Positions 35,772 to 49,890 of a stretch of DNA of 64,000 bases are shown here, in pieces. The first letter of the stretch is position 1, and each line of letters begins with the position of its first letter. The notes beneath the pieces are model-generated. The model had not been told where the DNA came from, made no database searches, and saw only the letters and a list, made by a program, of their open reading frames with translations. This DNA is from Homarus americanus (Eukaryota > Arthropoda > Malacostraca > Decapoda > Nephropidae): the NCBI RefSeq assembly GCF_018991925.1, contig NW_024735503.1, forward strand, positions 2,742,407 through 2,806,406, read 5' to 3'. A program made the translations under genes and the position numbers.

Positions 35772-38194
35772 CAAAGTGAATAAATATATTTCATTTGTCT
35801 GGTGACGCTACGTATCTTTTCTTGGCAAATTTTACACCCTACGAAAATATTATCTTTTGGGCCGGTTCATACGGTTCAGGTTAACTATCAGCATCATTGT
35901 TTAAGTGCGGAACACGTTCTTTCCTTTCACCTCCACAAAATATACTCCCAGTTTGACCTTGTTCAGCACAATTGTCATTGTTTCTATCACTTTCTCCCTA
36001 AAAATAGCAAATGAACCACATCTTTGTCATTTAAATTTTGTGATTTATCCATTTTCCTTTATTTTTATTAATCTGGGAGGCCTGACAGGCAGAGCATTCC
36101 CTGTCCATAGAATTTGATCAACAAATGAGCCGAATGCCTGGCTTCCATTGTCAGCCATTTTTGTACCAATAGTTCGTGTAGCAACATTAAAATGAGAGCT
36201 TCAGTGCCTTTGAACAGACTTTTATTCACAGAAGACAGAATTGCATGACCAGAAACAAGGACATGGAATTTTTATGAATATTTACATACTTATATATAAG
36301 AATATTGCAGCTGATTTTCGAAGTATCTCATTACATTCCGAGATCCTCCTGCGATCCGTTGTGAATGACATTTTTGTTTGGTCCTTGTAATACCGGCCTG
36401 CCAGTGTGTAGTTCAGCTGGTCTGTGTCTCGTACTCGATCGTTCCCCTCAATATCCATAACGAGCGTCAATTTCCCTCCCTCCTCACCTCTCGTTAGGCT
36501 AGATAGAAAGGGGTGACCCTAACTTGGCCGTCAGTGGAAAAAAAAGCCGCTTATACAAAGAGAGCAAGAAGAGAATTACCCCTGACTTGCACACAACGTC
36601 AGATGACGAGTGCTGCCGGGAGCGTCGGCTGACATAGCGAAACCTTATATCCTGTACCTCCTCTGGCTGGGGTGGAGAAGACTATCTGCAAGATTAACCT
36701 ACATTTATTTCATGTTCAGAAATATACCCATATTTAGGATGTAGTCACAAAGCTTCATCGTTAATCTCTCTCTCTCTCGTTCGATGAACAGGTTTCCGAG
36801 CCTGAATAACTGCGTCTTCATAGTGACTTTGTAGCTACTATCGCTCAAATAATTTCTCAAGTAAGGCAAGTTGTACAGTGTTGGCTGACAGTAGGAATTA
36901 GAGAACAGAAAATGGAATATTGCCGTCGACGACGTCAAGAGGATTGGCAGAGATTACAGGATCGACAACTGTTTCCGGCTTCTTTCACCAGCTATAGATG
37001 TTGTTCCCTTCCTTCTCTCCCTGACCCTCATCTATGCTCTCCAACTCATATAATTTTTCTGTGTTTGATATATATTATACTTACAAACCCTGACACAAAA
37101 AGCAGTCATTTGGGGTCTTCACCAAAAAATTAACTTTCTTGAAATACTTAAATGTTTGATACACCATTTTCCTCGGTGCGTGAAATTAACTTTGCTATAA
37201 GATATATACTAACGTTCCTAACTCTAGCAGTAGAATGGACTTGACTCCCTGCAGCGTGAGCCAGCGCCTCAGGCTGCTCTGTCGTGTCTCCGGCGGTAAT
37301 CCCACTCGCTTCACCTCTTTCTTGGTACCATAATTTACTTTTATCCCTTACCTGATAATCCAACATGGACTAAAAAAAAAAAATTAAGATAATACCTTTT
37401 CATTTACAGTTCCCTGCCACGGCCAGTTACACCTTCCCTACTACGAGAAGATTTAATCTCTTGTTAATTGCACACGCATCTAAACACACTTTACGTAACC
37501 CTTATAACCTTCACCCAAAGCACTTCCCTAGTCTCTAAGTCATGGTTGTACATGATAACTGTAACTTTACGCCTCCACCAGAAAACTCACGCTAGCCTTC
37601 ATCTCATTCTCAGCCATCACACATCACTCGGCCTCAACACGTGGGCGCTCCTCACCTCAACTGTGACAGATCCTGGGCTGTAAATTCTGGGATTAAAATG
37701 TAAACTCTGGGAGAGTGCTTGGTGCTCTTAGTATAAGACGTAGATATGTTTTAAGTCTTTTATCTCGGTTATCATCACAACTCCTTTGTTTTAATCAAGA
37801 ATTTACCTGTAAAAAATTTATGATTGTAATGGTTTGTCAGAGCAAAAACAAGACCTCTTATCTTTCTTAAAGTTACAGAATAAACCCATTTGGTTTATAC
37901 ACTGGTTTGTGACGAATTTTATACTTGCTACATAATGCAAATTGGCGGTGTCAACCCATTGTTCCTATTACTGGTGCTGGTCCTTCTTACCCGCTCCTGT
38001 AGTAGTTGAATGAGGGTGCGCCAGGTCCGTAGACTTGCGAGTGATATAATATTTGAGGGCACGCCTCACGCAATGCGCAGGAGATTAAATCCCAAGACGG
38101 AAGCGAGGTCGAGCCCTCGTGTCGGGCAGATAGTCAGCAGGCACCGAACTCGCAGCAACCGATGGATAAATGCTCCTCGAGTAATACGATGACC
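35769..38194. other. No gene supported
   Basis: Unique-looking DNA with chance frames. The stretch at 36895-37000 is richer in G and C. A possible 18-base micro-exon on the minus strand at 37352-37369 is described in the findings. Nothing else is called. Confidence 0.4.
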
Positions 38195-38363
38195 TAGCCC
38201 CTTGAACATGATGATTTAATCCAACGAATACGATAACTTGACTAGGATGAATTAACTTCTTGACTACGATAAGTTTATGCCTTGAATACGAAGAATTAAG
38301 CCCTTGAATACGATGGCTTAACCCCTGGGTACGATGACTTAGCTAAAAAAAAGGGGGGGGGGG
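38195..38363. repeat. Very degenerate tandem repeat, about 26-30-bp unit, then poly(G)
   Basis: Loose recurrence of 'ccttgaatacgatgactta' about five times, followed by 'aaaaaaa' and a run of ten or more G. Old array. Confidence 0.6.
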
Positions 38364-38655
38364 GCAACGTCAAGTACCCCAGATAGTTCTTTCGTAAAAT
38401 ACATGTCACCGACTCTCAACTGTGGCACTGCAACATGCTACAATGTCAAAATTCAAGAGCTCTAACATGTTCATAAGACTTGGGCTGTTGGGAGGAGGGG
38501 GAGGGAGAATATCGGTTGTGTTGTTTTACGTCTAACAGTTTATTTATTAATGTTAACTACAGTAAAAATGATTTAGTTGCTGATGAAGTGAGAGAGTTAG
38601 TCGTTTGTGGTAATGTAAGTATAGTATTGGTGGCTTTTGCAGTTGTCAAGTGTTA

Positions 38656-38776
38656 TATGTTATATGTAGTGATGATGGATGATGTTATATGTCGTGATGA
38701 TGGATGGTGTTATATGTAGTGATGATGGATGATGTTATATGTAGTGATGATGGATGGTGTTATATGTAGTGATGAT
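38656..38776. repeat. Minisatellite, 25-bp unit, about 5 copies
   Basis: The unit contains 'gatgatggatgatgttatat' followed by 'gtagt', with atgatg/atggtg alternating from unit to unit. Confidence 0.93.
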
Positions 38777-38974
38777 TAGACAATAAAATAATAACAGTTT
38801 AATGATAAAAAAATATACTTTGCTGTACCTTTATAGTGAAAAACATGGTGGAACTTACATACCGTTAATGAACTATTGATGGAAGAAGAAGTTTTGGGGA
38901 CTGAACAGTGAGACAATGTGGAGCCTCTCGGAGGGTGGCGTCCTACCGTTGCCCAGCGGATGAGCTCTGCTAGG

Positions 38975-39006
38975 ACATACATACATACATACATACATAC
39001 ATACAT
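38975..39006. repeat. (ACAT)n microsatellite
   Basis: Eight tetranucleotide units. Confidence 0.95.
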
Positions 39007-39700
39007 TGGAATATCAAAATTCTTGGAACAATTTTGCAAACGAATATTTGTAATTTATCGATCTACTAAGAGCCTTCAGTCCGTATACTGTATAATCTGT
39101 CTTGCGAGGCTTAGGCTTCCTGAGAGTAGGAAAACGGAATCAGCTTTAAAGTTTGGAGATGAGAGGAGGGGCGTGCCAGACTGTTGTATCGGGTGTTCAT
39201 TCTGAGTTTATTATCAGGAGTCAGGTGAACGAAGGAGTCTTATCAGGTGACGCAGTAAAGCCGAAGTTCAGTAAAAAAAAAAGCATTGAAGTAACACAGA
39301 ATGAGTGATTAATAGACAGCATCAACGTATAGTAAAAATTCATAAATTACAAAGACAAACACAAGCAGGGAAAGATGCATCTCCTTCTCAACAGCCACAC
39401 ACGTCCGTCAAGAAAACACGTAGACGCGACGTAAAATAACAGGAAGTGGGTCAGTGGCTGGAGAGCGGTGAGGAGATAAGCCCGGGGTTTGAAATGAGTC
39501 CGATATATAGGAGTCAGTACAGTTAAGGAGAAGGGAGAAAGGCAATTGATATGCGCGGTCACATTGTCTGAGGACCTGCGGCATTAGAAGCTGATATGGC
39601 ATGAGAACAATGAGTGGACATGAAAACACCCGACCTCATTTTTGTGTATAAGAGATAATGGAGTATGTGTGTGTGTGTGGTCAGTGTAGACGACGACCAG
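39007..39700. other. No gene recognised
   Basis: Unique-looking DNA with chance minus-strand frames (39347-39629). A short (TG)n occurs at 39667-39680. Confidence 0.4.
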
Positions 39701-39730
39701 AGAGAGGGAAAGAGGGAGAGAGAGAGAGAG

Positions 39731-39784
<54 letters not shown>
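39701..39784. repeat. (GA)n followed by (TG)n
   Basis: 'agagagggaaagagggagag' grades into (GA)n, then about 25 TG units. Confidence 0.95.
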
Positions 39785-39786
<2 letters not shown>

Positions 39787-40411
39787 GGGTTAGCAAAAGA
39801 AAGAGGTGAGAAGGACCAAAAAGAGCGAGAGGCGATAGAAGTGAGAGAAGTGGAAAGAAACAAATAAGATAGGAAGGAAAAGAGGCAGCCAATTAGTGAT
39901 GATCTAACATTAGTAATTTCCTTGTATTAATTCCTTCATTAATGTCAACAACCAAAATATACTGCATACGTCCACAATGCCGGGAGAGTAAGCTAAGCTA
40001 CATCTATTTCATCAAAGTTATATCTGTACGTGTAAATTTTATCGACACCAAAGCCAAGGAAGCTCCTCATGGAACTACATTTTACTCTGGTGACTTCAGG
40101 GAGGATGTCGAATCGAGGTCTAGTATGAGGAGGGTCGAGCTTGGGAGGCAGAGCGTGGATGGTGGTGGTGGTGTCAAACTGGCACTCCACCACTATCGTT
40201 GGCCTATATATTTTTTTTTTTAATTTCAGATTTTATATTGTATTCAAATATGATAACTAATATATTAGATACATTTACTATTGCACTTGCATGAGTAATT
40301 ATTATAATACTTCATTAAAATATTCAAATGCAGGAAAACTGGAAGCTCGGCATCGCCAGACCTGGTAGTAACTCACTTTCCCTAAGATATTCTTAATGAT
40401 TAAAACCAAAT
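39785..40411. other. No gene recognised
   Basis: A GGTGGT patch lies near 40160. Chance frames occur on both strands at 39942-40223. Confidence 0.4.
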
Positions 40412-40626
40412 TATGCAGGGTCACGACGAGGCCTCCTCTAGCTTCCTGCCGGGAGAGTTTGGTCTGCCATCTAAATTCATTTTGTACTCCGGCAAACTGA
40501 GCGGCGCTCGTCAGAGTCGCCAGTTATCCCCCAGACCGGGCAGAGTGTGGACGTGCGTCTCGCTCACTCCGGCCGTGCGCACTCTCTCGCCGCGGGCCAA
40601 GGGAGGCTGTAGACGTGTGCCGCATC
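40412..40626 (+). CDS. Candidate CpG-rich internal exon, function unknown
   Basis: About 215 bases stand out as GC- and CpG-rich inside strongly AT-rich DNA. The left edge reads 'aaattatgcag' before GGT, and the right edge 'catcacg|gtagat', so acceptor and donor are plausible, although the pyrimidine tract is poor. Only one plus-strand frame stays open through the block. It reads GHDEASSSFLPGEFGLPSKF, then a basic Ser/Arg/Pro-rich stretch. No domain is recognised. Alternatives are a GC-rich repeat fragment or a CpG island without coding. Confidence 0.28.
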
Positions 40627-44599
<3,973 letters not shown>

Positions 44600-47500
44600 A
44601 CTACAGTGACCATTAATGTTGGTGACGCAGATGGTGACCATTAATGTTGGTGACGCGGATGGTGACCATTAATGTTGGTGACGCGGATGGTGACCATTAA
44701 TGGTGATGTAGATGGTGACCATTAATGTTGGTGACGCAGATGGTGACCATTAATGTTGGTGACGCAGATGGTGACCATTAATGTTGGTGACGCGGATGGT
44801 GACCATTAATTTTGGTGACGCGGATGGTGACCATTAATGTTGGTGACGCGGATGGTGACCATTAATGTTGGTGACGCAGATGGTGACCATTAATGTTGGT
44901 GACGCGGATGGTGACCATTAATGTTGGTGACGCAGATGGTGACCATTAATGTTGGTGATGTAGATGGTGACCTCTAAGTGTTGGTGACGCAGATGGTGAC
45001 CATTAATGTTGGTGACGCGGATGGTGACCATTAATGTTGGTGACGCGGATGGTATTAATGTGGTGACCAGATGGTGACCATTAATGTTGGTGATGTAGAT
45101 GGTGACCTCTAAGTGTTGGTGACGCAGATGGTGACCACTAAGTGTTGGTGACGTAGATGGTGACCATTAATGTTGGTGACGCAGATGGTGACCATTAATG
45201 TTGGTGACGTAGATGGTGACCACTAAGTGTTGGTGACGCAGATGGTGGCCATTAAGTGTTGGTGACACAGATGGTGACCATTAATGTTGGTGACGTAGAT
45301 GGTGACCATTAATGTTGGTGACGCAGATGGTGACCATTAATGTTGGTGACGTAGATGGTGACCACAAGTGTTTGGTGACGCAGATGGTGACCACTAAGTG
45401 TTGGTGACGTAGATGGTGACCATTAATGTTGGTGACGCAGATGGTGACCACTAAGTGTTGGTGACACAGATGGTGACCATTAATGTTGGTGACGCGGATG
45501 GTGACCATCAGTGTTGGTGACACATACAGTGACCTTTAGTGTTGGTGACAACTACAGGGACCATTAGTGTTGGTGACAAAGCTACAGGGACCATTAGTGT
45601 TGGTGACACAGTTACAGTGACCATCAGTGTTGGTGACCAGCTACAGTGACCATTAGTGTTGGTGACACAGCTACAGTGACCATTAGTGTTGGTGACACAG
45701 CTACAGTGACCATTAGTGTTGGTGACACAGCTACAGTGACCATTAGTGTTGGTGACACAGCTACAGGGACCATTAGTGTTGGTGACACAGCTACAGGGAC
45801 CATTAGTGTTGGTGACACAGCTACAGTGACCATTAGTGTTGGTGACACAGCTACAGGGACCATCAGTGTTGGTGACACAGCTACAGTGACCATTAGTGTT
45901 GGTGACACAGCTACAGGGACCATTAGTGTTGGTGACACAGCTACAGTGACCATTAGTGTTGGTGACACAGCTGTGACCATTAGTGTTGGTGACACAGCTA
46001 CAGTGACCATTAGTGTTGGTGACAGCTACAGGGACCATCAGTGTTGGTGACACAGCTACAGGGACCATTAGTGTTGGTGACACAGCTACAGTGACCACTG
46101 GTGTTGGTGACACAGCTACAGTGACCATTAGTGTTGGTGACACAGCTACAGTGACCATTAGTGTTGGTGACACAGCTACAGTGACCATTAGTGTTGGTGA
46201 CACAGCTACAGGGACCATTATTGTTGGTGACACAGCTACAGTGACCATTAGTGTTGGTGACACAGCTACAGGGACCATTAGTGTTGGTGACACAGCTACA
46301 GTGACCATTAGTGTTGGTGACACAGCTACAGTGACCATTAGTGTTGGTGACACAGCTACAGTGACCATTAGTGTTGGTGACACAGCTACAGTGACCATTA
46401 GTGTTGGTGACACAGCTACAGTGACCATTAGTGTTGGTGACACAGCTACAGGGACCATTATTGTTGGTGACACAGCTACAGTGACCATCAGTGTTGGTGA
46501 CACAGCTACAGGGACCATTAGTGTTGGTGACACAGCTACAGTGACCATTAGTGTTGGTGACACAGCTACAGTGACCATTAGTGTTGGTGACACAGCTACA
46601 GTGACCATTAGTGTTGGTGACACAGCTACAGTGACCTTAGTGTTGGTGACACAGCTACAGGGACCATTATTGTTGGTGACACAGCTACAGTGACCATTAG
46701 TGTTGGTGACACAGCCAGGGACCATCAGTGTTGGTGACAATACAGTGACCATTAGTGTTGGTGACACAGCTACAGGACCATTAGTGTTGGTGACAGCTAC
46801 AGTGACCATTAGTGTTGGTGACAGCCACAGGGACCATTAGTGTTGGACAGCTACAGGACCATTAGTGTTGGTGACACAGCTACAGTGACCATTAGTGTTG
46901 GTGACACAGCTACAGGGACCATTAGTGTTGGTGACAGCCATTAGTGTTGGTGACACAGCTACAGTGACCATTAGTGTTGGTGACACAGCTACAGTGACCA
47001 TTAGTGTTGGTGACACAGCTATAGTGACCATTAGTGTTGGTGACACATACAGTGACCTTTAGTTTGGTGACACAGCTACAGTGACCATTAGTGTTGTGAC
47101 ACAGCTACAGTGACCATTAGTGTTGGTGACACAGCCGGGACCATTAGTGTTGGTGACACAGCTACAGTGACCATCAGTGTTGGTGACACAGCTACAGGGA
47201 CCATTAGTTACACAGCCACAGTGACCATCAGTGTTGGTGACACAGCTACAGTGACCATTAGTGTTGGTGACACAGCTACAGGGACCATTAGTGTTGGTGA
47301 CACAGCTACAGTGACCATCAGTGTTGGTGACACAGCTACAGTGACCATTAGTGTTGGTGACACATACAGTGACCTTTAGTGTTGGTGACACAGCTACAGT
47401 GACCATTAGTGTTGGTGACACAGCTACAGGGACCATTAGTGTTGGTGACACAGCTACAGGGACCATTAGTGTTGGTGACACATACAGTGACCTTTAGTGT

Positions 47501-47654
47501 TGGTGACATAGCTACAGTGACCATCAGTGTTGGTGACACAGCTACAGTGACCATTAGTGTTGGTGACACATACAGTGACCTTTAGTGTTGGTGACACAGC
47601 TACAGTCACCATTAGTGTTGGTGACACAGCTACAGTGACCATTAGTGTTGGTGA
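44600..47654. repeat. 3-kb minisatellite with two period classes (28 bp then 30 bp), about 100 units
   Basis: The left third (about 44600-45520) uses a 28-base unit: 'gaccattaatgttggtgacg' plus 'cagatggt' or 'cggatggt'. The right two thirds (about 45530-47654) use a 30-base unit: 'gaccattagtgttggtgaca' plus 'cagctacagt' or 'cagctacagg'. The first 20 bases are shared, so the classes descend from one unit and differ in the tail. A third variant ('cacatacagtgaccttta') recurs at the junction (near 45521) and again near 47041, 47361, 47483 and 47567. The 10-codon period of the right part is stop-free, giving artefactual open frames up to 433 codons on the minus strand (45508-46809) and 226 on the plus strand; no start context, splice pair or domain supports them. 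Confidence 0.96.
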
Positions 47655-47843
47655 TTATAACAAGTGTTGTAGGAGGGCAAACAGACCTTGAGCTAGTATT
47701 GAGCTACGCGTTCTAACTTGTACGTGATTTTCTAGTTCTCCAGAAATATTGCATTTTCCATCGACATGCCATTCCACTGTGTCTGTCTCTCATTCTCCTC
47801 GTGGACATCTGCTACTAAGGGAGCAGCGTTTATTAGTACTACA
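47655..47843. other. Possible continuation of the following coding fragment in another frame
   Basis: On the minus strand, bases 47738-47848 read NVVLINAAPLVADVHEENER and on to a stop in a frame shifted by one relative to the fragment at 47844-48080, suggesting a frameshifted continuation. Weak evidence. Confidence 0.3.
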
Positions 47844-48080
47844 TTATCGGGTTGAGTAGACACTGCTGTCATTTAGGATATCAATGGGCGGTTGGGTCCC
47901 GGCGATATCCACTGTGGCCACCTGTGACGGCTCCCTGCGACGTGGGTTCCGACAAATGTCTCCCTCTCTGCAATCCATACATGGTCGGTTGTTTCTCGCA
48001 CATTCACAATTTGTGCAGTTTTGGTACTGGCTAGCACAGACACAGCAATGTCTGTTACCCGGGATAGTGATCAGCACCAT
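47844..48080 (-). pseudogene. Cys-rich zinc-binding-like fragment, probably from a mobile element
   Basis: A 78-codon minus-strand frame contains nine Cys in residues 12-43: C12, C13, C15, C22, C25, C27, C34, C37 and C43. The segment CTNCECARNNRPCMDC is followed by REGDICRN and a basic RRR cluster. The spacing C-x2-C-x-C then RPC-x2-C and GD-x-C-x-N is typical of a compact zinc-binding module, and I associate similar 'CAR-x-x-RPC-x2-C' modules with proteins of invertebrate retroelements; this is family memory, not a search. The first Met is arbitrary and the real frame may begin upstream. Downstream the reading appears to continue after a one-base shift (47738-47848), so the copy is probably broken. 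It could instead be an exon of a host gene. Confidence 0.45.
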
Positions 48081-48600
48081 AGGCGGTGGTTACTTCCGCC
48101 TCCGACCTCTGCTTTGGTCCCATACAGAAGAAACTAGTTCTTATGAGTAAAGGGCAGAGAGGTGACAGGCTGGACTGCTGTGTCCGGGTAGTAGGGGCAT
48201 ACATGCGCGCGCGGATGTGTAGGACCCCCTCCCCTGTGGGCTACAATCCACACATCAGAATGATGCACTGGGAGCAAGAATTATCACACCTAACACTTGT
48301 TTATATATATATCCTTGGCAGAAATAACCACTATTTCTATGGTCACACTGATGTAATATTAGTTACAAGTATATATACTCGCTTGGTCTGCCGACATTAC
48401 ATGAAGTGACCGTTACTTGGGGGTGGGACGACCGCAAGTCGTAGAGAACTTGGCCCCATAAGGACGAGAGTCTCGATGCCACCCCTGCCAGAGTAGGCCT
48501 ATCGACACTGGCACTGGCAGCTGGCACCTGCAGTCGCCAACCATCCAGATACTCACAGACTCGCTTGGTGATCACAACTATCACTACGCCCACCACAACT
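48081..48600. other. No gene recognised
   Basis: Less AT-rich than average, with chance frames on both strands. No motif is seen. Confidence 0.4.
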
Positions 48601-49224
48601 ACTTTTTTAATTTTTTTTAACACGTGGCCTCCAGCCTCTCCTAATAGCCACACCTTCGCCGCCATTCTATTACCTTAAAATTAAATATCCTAATACTTAT
48701 AGTAAGTAGCTATCCTAGCTGTGTTGGGTTAGTTGAGCCGCCGATCTATACGACACAACTACTACTACCACAACACTACTACCACCACCACCACCACCAT
48801 ACTACCACCACCTCTACTATTACCACTCCTACTACTATCACTATTACCACCACCACCACTACTTCCATCACGGTTACTACTACTACCACCATCTACTACT
48901 GTTGCTATTGGTTGACGCTAATACCAACGAAAATATCGCTTCTGGTTCTTCTCCCAACTGTAATAATTGTATCAAAATTAATTTCCTCTCACTTTTACTG
49001 CTAGTACTTTTATAATGGCCCCAACCTCCCTTCTAGCCATACCTTCCGTACCATTTTATTACATCTACTACAACTACTATTACTATTATTTTTTTTTTAA
49101 ACGTGGCCTCCAGCTTTCCTCAATAGCCACACCTTTGCCATCATTTTATTACCTACAATTATTACTACTATTACTACTACTACCACCACTATTACTACCA
49201 CTATTACTACTACTACCACTACCA
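48601..49224. repeat. Triplicated segment alternating with (ACT/CCA)n trinucleotide repeats
   Basis: A segment containing 'cgtggcctccag' and 'aatagccacacctt' followed by 'cattctattacc' is present at about 48612-48672, partly at 49016-49055 and again at 49100-49152. Each copy is followed directly or shortly after by a run of ACT, CCA and ATT trinucleotides (48759-48905, 49055-49085, 49155-49223), and two are preceded by poly(T). This looks like repeated insertion or segmental duplication of one element with a trinucleotide tail. Confidence 0.7.
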
Positions 49225-49763
49225 GTTGAAATCGGAAGTGGTTTTTGTCCATGGTAACACAACCATACGGTACTACTGCCATAGTTAACAACACATTAAG
49301 ATTTCTATATTGATCTAGAGGTACCCAGAATAGATGCTGGGGTGTGTTGGGACTAAATCTGGCGACTCAGCAAGCAGTCGTCTGTCAGTTCAACGCCGGT
49401 GACTTCTGCTGTTGCGTCAAGTTCCTTACCTACCAGGGTTACTAAACATTATTCACCGGGTCTTAGTTTCTGCATGGGGAAACGTTTAGAAATTAGAAAT
49501 GAAGAAACAAGATCCGTTCCCTGTATACTATTACCCAGTTGGGTTTGACCGGTAATTTGACTCTCAGTAATTTCTCTCCGGTAATTTCACTCTCCAACCA
49601 AAGCATTTCACTCCTGGTATAATTCACTTCCTGCTCTGAAATTCCTGATGAATACAGATTCCTAGATGCTGGTAAACTTTTCTTGTTGTTTGATAAAGGT
49701 ATGAATGGAGCAAATAGGTTACTATAGTGTTTGCCAAGGAGAAGGTCTGGATGACTAAGAGCT
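49225..49763. other. No gene recognised; small imperfect repeat
   Basis: Around 49545-49610 'ggtaatttgactctc' recurs three times with variation. Nothing else is seen. Confidence 0.45.
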
Positions 49764-49890
49764 TGTCAAACACTGGGCAGGTGATGGAACTTTTAAACAC
49801 TGGGCAGGTGATGGAACTGTCAAACACTGGGCAGGTGATGGAACATTTAAACACTGGGCAGGAGATGGATCTTTCACACACTGCTCAAAT
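49764..49890. repeat. Minisatellite, 27-bp unit, about 4.7 copies
   Basis: The unit contains 'aacactgggcaggtgatgga' with 'cttttaa', 'ctgtcaa' or 'catttaa' joints. It is in frame with a 121-codon plus-strand open frame (49727-50092) that shows no domain. Confidence 0.93.

Noticed and set aside
44600..47654. CRISPR-like array
   Set aside because: Units are contiguous with no unique spacers, the period is 28-30 bp in total, and the genome is eukaryotic.
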